Shown piece by piece: positions 52,209-62,500 of a stretch of DNA of 64,000 bases. The stretch's first letter is position 1. Every line of letters begins with the position of its first letter. Source of the DNA: Campylorhamphus procurvoides (Eukaryota > Chordata > Aves > Passeriformes > Dendrocolaptidae); contig WBMV01000259.1 of assembly GCA_013396655.1 (NCBI GenBank), positions 847,348-911,347 on the forward strand, written 5' to 3'. The translations under genes were made by a program, and so were the position numbers. The notes beneath the pieces are model-generated. The model was given only the letters and a program-made list of their open reading frames with translations, was not told where the DNA came from and did not search any database.

Positions 52209-52485
52209 ATCCCGGGCGGGGCCGAGCGTGCTCCGCGGGTCCCCACCGGCACGGGGGATGGATGCGAAGGGCGGCAGGGGGGTGGCGGTGTCCCCGCTCG
52301 CCGTGTGCGGTTCCCGGCGCCGGGAGGCAGGACCCGCGCCCGGCAGCTCCGTCCTGCTGCGGGGGGACGGGAATGGCCGGGCCGGGTCCGGGGGGGCCCG
52401 GCGGAGGCTGCGCCGAGAGCGAGCGGGGCTGTGCCGCTATCGCCCTAGGTAGGATGGACCTGCCCCCCTGCCTCTGCCCCCATGT

Positions 52486-52490
52486 CCAAT
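52486..52490 (+). promoter_or_regulatory. ALDH1A2: ALDH1A2 CCAAT box
   Basis: The sequence gtccaataag carries a CCAAT core 28 bp upstream of the TATA box, about 60 bp before the inferred start site. This is the usual position for NF-Y binding. Confidence 0.6.
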
Positions 52491-52517
52491 AAGAAGAGAC
52501 CCGGCTTGACACCTGCC

Positions 52518-52523
52518 TATATA
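52518..52523 (+). promoter_or_regulatory. ALDH1A2: ALDH1A2 TATA-like box
   Basis: The sequence cctatatacag contains TATATA about 130 bp upstream of the ATG and predicts transcription start near 52545-52550. Combined with the CCAAT box at the right distance, it forms a plausible core promoter. Confidence 0.6.
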
Positions 52524-52547
52524 CAGAGGAGGAGAGCAACATCTTCA

Positions 52548-52648
52548 GCGCTGGTCTTTGGAGGGGGGGGGAAACTATCCAAAACACAACACAACACCAG
52601 GGCAGAGCGGGGGGCTCGGTGGTGTTATAAACCCCCCCCCCCAAGACT
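52548..52648 (+). other. ALDH1A2: Inferred ALDH1A2 5' UTR with G9/C11 complementarity
   Basis: About 100 nt from the inferred start site to the ATG, with no upstream ATG. It contains nine G at 52563-52571 and eleven C at 52632-52642. Just outside these, gtctt (52554-52558) is complementary to aagac (52643-52647). Together they could pair as a stem of about 16 bp enclosing an A-rich loop, ending one base before the start codon. Start-site position is inferred. Confidence 0.5.
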
Positions 52649-52765
52649 ATGACTTCCAGTAAAATTGAGATGCCAGGAGAGGTGAAGGCAGATCCTGCAG
52701 CTCTGATGGCATCTCTGCATCTGCTGCCTTCTCCCGCTCTCAACCTTGAAATCAAATACACCAAG
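52649..52765 (+). CDS. ALDH1A2: ALDH1A2 coding exon 1 (partial gene; later exons outside the window)
   Basis: ALDH1A2 (RALDH2) is the cytosolic NAD-dependent enzyme that oxidises all-trans-retinaldehyde to retinoic acid and supplies most retinoic acid in the embryo. The exon encodes 39 residues, starting MTSSKIEMPGEVKADPAALM and ending LNLEIKYTK. It is nearly identical to the human N-terminus, with SPAL where human has SPTP. The ATG has A at -3, no other ATG lies in the inferred leader, and the donor gtaagt follows the AAG of Lys39 in phase 0, the same length as in mammals. The next exon, expected to begin IFINNEW, was not found before 64000. The catalytic Cys/Glu and NAD-binding regions lie in later exons and cannot be assessed. 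Confidence 0.95.
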
Positions 52766-55700
52766 GTAAGTTGTGCTCGTTTGTTCCGGCAGAGAAATTC
52801 ATGGGTTTCCCTCCAAAGGAGGGATTTTGCTTAAAATCAGTTTCATTCTGCCCTACCCAACTTGAGATAAAAAAACTGCTAAAAGACTGCCTTGAATCTG
52901 TAATAAAGGAAACAGATTTTTAGCCCTGTAATCATCTCAAAAACCACAGGATAATAGAAAAGCAAATTAGATCTGCTGGGACTGGCTTTGCCACTTCTCT
53001 TTAAATGTAGTGTTTTCTACAGAGCTGTCAGGGTTTATTTTCAGTGCAAAGTCAGAAGTTCTCAAATATATTTCAGTTGCTTTGGATGTACTTCAGAGGA
53101 CAATACTATACATACCTGTGTATCTCAATCAGAAAATAAAAATGTTTTCTTTCTTGAATTAGCCTGTGTGCCCAAGGGACTCTTTTACAGTTCCTGGAGG
53201 ACTCTTAACACCACCAGGTTGTTACAGCACTGGAACAGGTCTCTGCTAACTTCCGTGATACTTAAATACACCCTTGAACAATATTTCCTACTAACCTTTA
53301 AGACTAATTTTCATAAAGAAAGGGTTAGGGTCAACGTGAAAAAATCTGCTGGTTTTCTGTGCTGTGTTATGAGACTAAATTGGTTTTGTCGATTAAAATG
53401 GGCTTTAAGAACAGTCATTTGTTTGTAAATGCAGCTTGAATTTTTAAATTCGTTTATATGGTTTTAATCTTTGCATCTTTAGTATCTTTAAAGAATGTTT
53501 TCATTTCTGCTGGAGAAGTTTCAAATCTATTGTATACACAGATTACAATGTGTCAGACTTTGTTTCTAATTACCCAGTAACTTAATAGGAAAATAAGCAC
53601 ATCAGCACTGGAAAAAGGTGATAACATTTTTATCTACTGGAAATACAACTTCAGGAGCTTTAAAGCTGATAGGAGACTCATTTTGACTGATGTAGTGTAA
53701 TTTTTTCCTTCATATCATCACTTTAAAAGCTTTTCATCTTTTCTCTTTTTTTAGCGGGTGCCAAAACTAATTTGTCCTCTAATTTGTTACAGCAATTCCA
53801 TGTTGTAGAAGAATGTTTCAGAGGAAAGTCAGCTAGTTTAGATTTCATTACGTTTTAATGCAAACTGCAATATGCAAATTAAAGATGGTTATGGTTTCTG
53901 GCACATAATTTCTCTTTAAATAGTTTAAATAAGTAAGGAATGCAGTTATTGGGTGCTGTGCAGTGTTACACTTTGGGAACAACCATCCTGTGCAAATAGT
54001 ATTTGGCATGAATTTTGTTCAGTGTTGGTTTCAGTGTCAGCTGTGCTTCAGGAGTGGGAAATCCTTGGGAGCAGCATCTCAGCCTGTTCACATAAGACAT
54101 TTACTTGCATTTCTCTGTTCTAAAACTGGAGAATTGGTTCTAAACATCTTTGAAAAATACAGCAGTCACCAGCAATCACACCTTCCTGTCTGTGTGAATG
54201 TAAGCTGGATGGTGACCTTTAATAAATCAGAATACACAGTGCCATCATCTCACATGTACGATGTTACACATTTTGTACTAATGGAACAATTCAAAGAAAA
54301 TTATTTCATTTCAGTATTAAACCAAAACCAACAACAACACGTTTCTTCTAAGCTTGGTTTTGAGATATCAGGTAACTCCTGGTTGCTTTTGAGAAAAATT
54401 TGGTCTAGGACAGGTATCAAATGTTTCACTTGGCACATCCTCTGTCTCTGTTTTTCTGTCTGTCTCGTTCTTTCCTCCTTTTTCTCTTTCTCTGCAGGAA
54501 ATTCAAGTGATTTATAGATAATTGGAGTCTTCAGCTTTGAGTCTTGTCTTGGGCAGCACTTTTATCCAGGATCCACTTTCCCACCTATTACAAAGAAAAA
54601 CAATCAAAAATGAAATAATGGATTGTAACTTGATTCTTTCTTTTGGAGGAGTGGTCACTTCATGTCCTAAATGACAAACAACTTCTATAAACAACAAATA
54701 GCATTAGACTAAAGCACTTTGGCAAGGAAAAAAAAGAAAACAACAAGCCCAAACCTCATAAAATCAGACATCTGTAAGCATTCCTAGCAGCCTCTCTCCT
54801 GCTAGTTAGCTGGGAATTTTAAATACACAACCAGGACACAGAATTCTTGAACTCTGTCTATGAATCTTAACCATTTGGGAGTTAATTCTTTGTGAAAAAC
54901 AGAGGTATTTGTGAACATTTAAACTAACTGAAATAATTTAAAAATATGTTTTGCCAATTAAATTCTATTTCATGACTTCTTAAGTTGGTAAATAGACAGT
55001 TTTGTTAGGATAGAACATGTTAAAATTCCAGGATTGCCTAAGTGAAATTTGTTAAATATTTGTAATATGTATTGGTAAAAAATTGTTATTCATTAATCTT
55101 TGAAAAACTGCTTTACCCTTGGGATTGCTATGAAACCTCCTTCCAAGAACACAGATAAAACAAATACTACCTGAGGAATTTTCAGTTATTTGATTATGTA
55201 GCAGAATTATTGAAACTCGTGAAATATTGCTCTGGCAGAAAACTGTATATAAAAAGTCCTTCTGATCTGTACACCTGATGTAGCCCAGAGAGGTACTGTA
55301 GGTTTTGATTGGTCACATTAAATATGTTCAGTGATGAAAATTCACAATGCCCTGCTTTTATGTAAGATGTGCAGCAGTAGCTACTGTGACTCCAGCATTG
55401 AAAGTCAGCCTATGCTGCTTTAAAAAAAACAATCATTAGAAATATTGTTTCCCATTCTTTTAATACCTTGGCATGGTGTCATGGGTTTCTCTGATTAGGT
55501 GTTTTTTTTCTGTGAAAATGAAAGTGCTGTAGATGTGCGTAATAAGAACTGGTGGGCAGGATGCGAACCAGACATGCAGGTGAATGCTCAAGCACACAGG
55601 GTTAAGTTTTCCTGCATGGCTGGCAAGTGCTGGGACTGCTACATGTAAGATCTTCTCTCCTTTCACTGTGATGACTCTTTAACTCTTTACTTCTTAACAT

Positions 55701-56334
55701 TTGGGAAAGGATTGCCTGTGCAGAGTAGGGCACGCTGGAGTATTGCATGGACGGAGGTTGCCCTACAGCCCATGGCCCAGCGAGCCCCCTCAGAGCTGCC
55801 AGGAGCATGGTGGCAGTGCTGTGCTCCATAGGGGAGGGTGCACAGAGGTAGGAAGGGGATCCAGCCCTCCCCCTGGCAACAAGTCATGCTTCTACAAAAG
55901 TCAGCTTTATGCAGAAACTCTCCCAGAATGGGCTGCTCCAGAAATACGGGATGTGTGAGAGAAGCAGTAGCGTGACATCCAGTAGGGACATGTTGGTGGC
56001 ATGTTTTGTGCACAGCCCTGAGAACCTGACACCTTCTGAGGGTGAGCTCAGGGGTCTCAGCATAGTCTTATATTGATGCCTCCCTCTTTTATGCATTTAC
56101 AAAGCTCCATTTTCCCTCCTGAGACTGCCCTCCAGGTATCTGACAGTGGATATGGGACCAGCCCAGTGGACTGAGCCCTTTGCAGCATTTCCCTCCCACT
56201 GTCTCCATTTGAGGGGTTAAAGGTGTTTCTACACGGCCATCCTTCCTTTGTTATGGCATAATCGCACTGCTTTACAAAGTATTTTCACTGGGGTTTAGTG
56301 AGTCCTGTTGACTTTTGAAAAGACACCTTGATAT

Positions 56335-56425
56335 AAAATGAGGACCCCAGGGCTCTGTCCTGTCCCAGCTCTGTCACTCCATCAGGTAGCTGAGTGAACA
56401 ACCACTCTCAGTTTGTATCATGCTG
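56335..56425 (+). mobile_element. Possible MIR-like SINE fragment
   Basis: The words gaccccagggctctgtcc and cccagctctgtcactcc, followed by agctgagtgaac and ctctcagtttgtat, resemble the middle of amniote MIR-type SINEs (usual form: cccagctctgccact, then a CTCAGTTTCC-type segment). It is short and diverged. Confidence 0.45.
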
Positions 56426-58839
56426 GGGACACCAATCCAGAGGGATGTTTTAAGTTTTGTTTCTTACTTGCCAGTTGATTTAAGTCTAAGAAAGAGCTGA
56501 ACAACCTCAGCCTAAGGAAAAGCTGAAGAATTGTGGGTTTGAGAGTCCTAAAGCGGTGAAATTGCAGCGCAGTGGCAGTGAAGAGGGACACGAAACATTT
56601 CTGTAGGAACAGCCTATGAATCAGCTGACAATCCTATTTTCTTTATCCTGTGGTAAAGGGTTTGCCTGTATCCTTCCACAGGCTAAAATCCCCACCACAT
56701 AAACTACCCAGCACTGCCACAGAAAGGAGTTTGGATGAGGTGTAGGCAAACTGCCTCTGGGTGGACAAAACCGAACAAGTACATTTCAAATTCTCCTATG
56801 ATAAGCATCTGTGTTTGAACTGGTTTATTACTAAGTTTCAGTGTTTTCATTACCATCGTGCTTTCTTGGCATTACCCTTTTCAATAAAATTTCCAAGACA
56901 TATTTTCCAGATAAAATTCTAGACTGACATAGGAGGCAGGAAAATTATTTTATTTGGAATAATATACAGAGTTTTTGGCATTTTTTGAATGCAGACAAGC
57001 TTTGGCAAAACTCAGGTGAGTGATCGATACATGCATTCCCACCTGTCTTTCCCTAAATGAGCTTTTTTAAAGCTTTTTGAAGTCAAATTCAGTGAGTGAC
57101 GTTTGAAAAACCAGCTCATCTTTTAGGTCAGGTAGGTGAGCACAGTCCTACAAAAGATGGGGCACAGAAAATCAGAGATGTTTGCATAAGTAGACAAATA
57201 GAACAGCTACATTCCCCTTTGTGGAATGCTCCAGCATCTGCTGCTGACACCAGACATGTCCCTCTGTATCATCCTATGTGATGTTCTCATGTATAAACTG
57301 TATTCAGATTTACCATTGTTTAAATCTGCAGTTTGAATCCCCTTCTGGTCTATTGGTACTTTGTGTTTAGTATTGCAATCCATCAACTCATATAGCAATT
57401 GCAAAATGCTTGTGCACTTCTTTGCAATGAGCAGCCTGAATTATAGGATTCGTTCTTTCCTCTCAAATATTTAAGGTCTTCTGCATAAATGCAGCTGACC
57501 CAAGTTTTGCATGAGGGAACAAGAGACAACCTCAGCCCTACATGTGTCCAGTCCCTGCCTTTCCTTCCTCCAGTACAGCTCTATAGCCATGTAATCCAAG
57601 AGCATTAAATACACAGGACCCACCAGGCTGAAACTGGCCACAATTGGTGAACTACTGCAGAACACTGTACAGAGTGGGTAACTATGGCAGCAGTGACCTC
57701 TTACTGTGCTGAATCTGTAGGGAAAGGCTGGATCTTTGGGGAAAATGCAAACTGGTTTAATGCATTGAGCTGTGCAATAATATATTGCTGTCTCTGTCCA
57801 GTCTGGAAGGTCAGCTGATGTGCTGAAAGACAAGAGTTATGCAATTAGTGCTTCTCTCCTCTTTGAGAAAAATGTTTAAAATTTCAAGTATTCACATACA
57901 AAAGATCCATGTATTTATTTGCACACCAAAACCAGAAGGTCAATAATAATTAGAGCACTTGCCTGAGTTGAAAAGCAGACAAATTCATACCCCTGCTGTG
58001 AAGCAAACAGAGCAGAAACTTGAATATGGATTCCTAATTTCTGATGGTGGATAGGTCCAAATTTTGCCACCTTTGGCTATCCTTGGAAAGTGTCTCACAT
58101 TCTTTCCCCTTGGGTAATTCACTTGCAAGTTTGTATGAGGTCTCACAGATATCAATTTGATATCCCACTGGGCAGGACCCTCATGAAGGAAAAACAGGAC
58201 TGGTGTCTTTGTTCCAAGAATACTCATGGTGTCGGACAGAGTAAGGGTTTTACCCGAGATCTGTGGCTGTCTAGGCATTGACTGCATGGAGGATTGAGGT
58301 GGGACACACACACCCCTCTCACACTCTTTAGGTCTTTCATATTGAAAAAAATTCCCTCTTTAATTCTTCATTTCGTTTTGTCCTTCAGAAACATTTCCTG
58401 CAGAAGTTCACCAGCGCTGGTGTATTTCCACATTAAAATTCTGTCTTGTATAGCCGCATTTTCTGATAAATCCCACAGTCCAGAAATTCTTGATTCAGCT
58501 TGTCCATCTCCCTGCCCATGCAAAATTGTTCCTGACAGATCTTAATGGGCTTTGCCTGTTTGAAGTTTCTTGCTGCCATAAATTGCCTTGTTCCTGGGAG
58601 CACCACACAGGAACTGCCCTATCCCGTTGTCCTCCCTTCTTTACACTGCACGGGCACACTTTCCTCTTGTCCACAGACACTGCAAGTCACTGGGGACAGA
58701 GCAGCGTCCACCCTTCCTTTCAAGAGCCTTGTCTTTGCATTTACTGCTTTTGGCAAATTTCATCTCCCTCGAGTTGCCCAAAAGCTGTTTAACTCCAGCC
58801 TTGGTAATATTTGCTCCAGTACTCTGCTTAACCCGAACA

Positions 58840-59310
58840 TCTTTATCTCCAAACTCTGTACCTTCCTATAAATGATCTGCAAAAGCAGGTGAACCGAGAT
58901 ATCGATTGCTGGTCACAGTAATGGAGGGGCACCTTGCTATTAACCTCTTTCCAGGGAGAATTATCCGTTTATTTCCAGTCTTTTTATCTTATCTCTTAAC
59001 CACTTTTTAATCCATGGCAGGACTTTATCTTTCACCATATGGTTACTAACTTTCCTTAATAGCCTCTTGCTAAGGACTTTATCATCAAAAGCCTTTTTAA
59101 AGTCTAAATAAATTATATCCACTGATTCATCTCGGCTCCTAATTTGACTAACTATCTTCCAAGAAATCTCACACATTTACAGAGATAAATGACAGAAGAT
59201 GAGTTCAGTGGTCCATATCATAAATTCTTAGTCAGGTCCTGCATAAAGTCACATTTCTTCTTTTACAGTTTTGCAGCTATCTTTCCTAAAGCTGAACTGT
59301 AACATTTCTC
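58840..59310 (-). mobile_element. Old CR1-clade LINE reverse-transcriptase fragment
   Basis: On the minus strand 59176-58961 stays open for 71 codons and reads VDIIYLDFKKAFDDK, then KRLLRKVSNHM and VLPWIKKWLRDKIKRLEING. These are the palm-region blocks of non-LTR reverse transcriptases of the CR1/L3 type. Upstream a degraded QFSFRKDSCKT-like piece reaches about 59310. Downstream the next block has lost the expected SGVPQGS motif, and decayed sequence continues to about 58840. It differs from the younger CR1 at 44-45.6 kb and is antisense to ALDH1A2. Confidence 0.75.
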
Positions 59311-59496
59311 TACTTGTTTTGTAAAAATGGTTTCATTCTCCTCAATTCTAGAAAAAAAAAACCCACAGGTTTTTATCTGTTTGGGTTTTTTTTAAGAATA
59401 GAACTTCTCTGAAACAAGTAACCAATACATGAACTTTAGTTCAGCTGAAAGAAATGACGGACAAAAAATGCACTTAGAGTTAAACAGGTTATAAGG

Positions 59497-59537
59497 AAGG
59501 TACATAAATATAATATAAGGTATGTAAATATAATAGA
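59497..59537. repeat. Two-copy 20-bp tandem repeat
   Basis: Two adjacent units of the form aaggtacataaatataatat, the second with two or three changes (aaggtatgtaaatataatag). AT-rich, in ALDH1A2 intron 1. Confidence 0.8.
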
Positions 59538-62500
59538 AGCCCAGATGTGTAAAGGTTTAAACAATCTTCAGAAAGTTGCAGTTGTATGCAGTCCTCTGGT
59601 GAGGAATCCTCAGGCAAGCACTGGCATCCCTACTCAAGCACGGAAAGGGCATGAATAGCCGTGTGAAGGTTATTACACAGAGAAAGATGCAGTCTAAGAT
59701 AGGATTGCCATCTAAGGGCCCGTCACTCGTTACTGTTGTGCTCACTTAAATGAATTCCTGTTCAGACTGCATAGACCTGTTTTTTCTCCAAAACACAAAT
59801 TTCCTATTTCAGAATTGGTCCAAAACCATATTTCTACTGAGCAGCATTTTCTGTTAATAGCAACCTACCGTTGTGGCATGAACACAGCACATCAGTTTGA
59901 AGTTACACAGTTACCTTTAGCAGCACTTCATTACTAAAACCGGTACGTGATGCCTCATTAAAGTATTGCTGTGATAGCAATGCTGAAATAGTCTCCCAAA
60001 TGACAAAAGAAGAAAAGGACCTAATTGTTGATTACTTAAAGTCAGTGCCTCTCACAGAGATCCTAGTGAACTACATTTTTACCTATGACTTCAAACATAA
60101 TACATTCCAGCTTTGTTGGACCGAAGTGGGAAAATACTTCAGAGAGCCATCCACACCAAATTCTGTGACCCAAATGAAAATGTTCAAGATCAGCTCAATC
60201 TCAGTCAACCTCAGCTGGAGGTAAAAACACAAGGACCACACTGACCACTAGAGTATATGGAGCTTAGTCTGTGAGAGATTCACAGGTAATGAAGGCTTTG
60301 AACTGAGCTCAGAACCTAAAGGGATGCTGGTGGGACAGCTGTGGAGGGGCCTACAGCAGCTGGTGTGCTTACAGAAAGGATGCAATTTCTAATTTCCACG
60401 TGGATTTATAGTATGCCCTAATTCAAAATAAGTGAGTTACAAACCAACCCATTTGGAAAGTCACAAAGATGCAGGAGGTGTTGTATGGAAGGACAGGCCT
60501 CTTTGCTGCTCTTCGGTGGGAGGAGGATGCCAGGGGCACACTGTCCTCTTGCCATGCTCTGGTCATGGGGCAGTGATTATCCTAAATCCCTCGGTTTTCA
60601 CTCAGAAACTATCGGAAAGTGCCTTTCCATACAGAAATTCCAGACACATGTATTTACACAGGTAAGGGCTTTACTCTAAAGTGAGACTGATTTCTTTCCA
60701 AAGCAGAGCTATTTATTCTTTTTGGGCAAATACAGGTATTTTTAGACTGACCTTACCCTCTTGTGGGTAGGTCAGCATGCCTCAAATTTGCCCTCAAGTG
60801 ACTAGAGCTGGTCAACACCTCCAGGGTGCATTTCATCTGAAATAGATCTCTCCAATGGAAGGTCCTTCCAGGTCTGTGCTGTGGCACTGTTTCCTCACGC
60901 TGCAGTGGCAAAAACACCACTCAGTGCATCATCCTCCTCATGCTCATCTACCCCATCACCACCTGGGATACTCCTCCTGGCTTTTGTGCAATTCCCGATG
61001 CCTTAGCTTTTGCAAACTGAAAGAACAGGGATGCATTAGCATTTGGGATTCCTTTTTATTTCTGGAACTTCATTTCAACTCCTTGCAGCACAACTGCAGC
61101 TTGTCCTGGACATGGCCTTTGACTGAGCTTCACTTTATTGCTGGGATAGATTTTTAGTAAAGATGATTCCCCAGACAAGTATTTCACCTGTCATCTTCTA
61201 GTGTTCCAACTTGTGGCTCTGCTTGTCTAAATTTTGGCCAGAAATATAATCTACTTTGGTATAGGCTAATTAAGATTCCCCTCCGAAATGAGCAGTGACT
61301 TCTGGAAACACCTTCACTCTCCCTTTAATACCTTCCATAGCCAGATTGTTTTCAGAATCCACTGATTCTCCCACAGCCTGGATCTGCTTATTTATTTAAC
61401 TTAAGCTCCTCTTGGCTTTTTAGTTTGTGTTACCTTTTTGGTAATTCTATTCAGATATTTGGTACCAATTTTTATTTTTTATTTTGTGTTTTGCAGTTTT
61501 TCCAATTTAGCACTTTGGTTCTTTTTTTTCAGCCAACTTTTCCTCTCCTAGCTTCCCTCTTAGCCACCCCATTTATTTTCTTGCTTGTGCTTCCCATTTT
61601 TAGCCTTGGGAATGCAAATCTTCTTTGACTCTTTCACATTCTTAAGCCTCCATGCTGATTCTAGGGATTTTAATTTCCTAGCTTCAAGCAGGGAGTTTCT
61701 AAGTTACTTCCTTTTTCAAAAAAAATTCCCTTCTTGAAGTTTAGTATCCCAGAGAGTAAGGCTTCTTCATGTGTTCCTCTCCTGCAATGAAGCTGGAATT
61801 ATTTACGTGGTAACCATTTCTCAGGGGCTCAGACAGAGTTTTTAGCCCTTGACAGGCCTGTGTCAAATGCTGTTTACATTAGGACATGGAAATCTCTGTT
61901 CTCTGCACACTCTTCCAGAGCAGCCCTCGCTGAACGAACACGCAGCTATTTTGGCACCCGTCTTGCTGCCCCCATATTCTTTTTCCTCTTCAGTGCCACT
62001 TGAGTGTCACTTCAGCTGCTCTTATCCAGAAGTCAGCACTTCACTCCTGCTCTCACCCTGCCCGATCTCCGCTGCCTCCGTGCCCGCAGCTCCGCACCGT
62101 GTGTTGTGCCTCTCCTCCAGGCAGTTCCCCTGCTTTGCAGCCTCCTTGTCCTCCCTACACAGCTTAAACACACCGAGTGTGCTGTGCCTCTGATAATTCT
62201 CACACCCTTCTGCTCAAAAAATGTTTGGTTTTTTAGCTGTCCATGATACAATCCAGATCACACATTTTCACACTCAGCTCCCTTGTGCTGGTTTATTGGC
62301 ACTTGTGCTTTTATTTCTTGACTATAAAATGACCCAGATGAAAATTGTGATCTAGTTAGTTCAAAAACCCTCTAAAGTCTTTTCAGCTCAGCCACAACAG
62401 CACTTCCCATGGTACTGCACCTCACTTTTATTTACCACTCTGCTAGAGTAAAAAGCCCTTAGAATAGAGATTAATTTTAAACTGGGTTTAATATTTCTTT

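Larger units (their letters stand above)
51600..52460. promoter_or_regulatory. ALDH1A2: CpG island of the ALDH1A2 promoter
   Basis: A sharply G+C- and CpG-rich block that starts near 51.6 kb and runs to the core promoter. It includes GC boxes (gggcggggc at about 52214-52222, and ggggcgcgg near 51812), a pentanucleotide tract, an assembly gap and a 17-bp minisatellite. The large open frames here on both strands reflect lack of stop codons in GC-rich DNA and are not genes. Confidence 0.85.

Noticed and set aside
51595..52764. Minus-strand frame of about 389 codons through the gap, and plus-strand frames of about 190-220 codons across the same region
   Set aside because: They cross the N run, are built from the GTGCG and 17-bp repeats (Pro/Ala/His/Arg or Gly/Ala/Cys repeats) and stay open only because GC-rich DNA lacks stop codons. 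The real coding exon here is 52649-52765.
53963..54517. 184-codon plus-strand frame in ALDH1A2 intron 1
   Set aside because: No recognisable domain, normal AT-rich intronic composition, and no matching splice exon. A frame of this length is not surprising in 64 kb of six-frame sequence.
60000..60224. 74-codon frame starting MTKEEKDLIVDYLKSVPL
   Set aside because: The start looks protein-like, but there is no splice acceptor or donor arrangement, no family match that I recognise and no neighbouring exon, so it is treated as chance.
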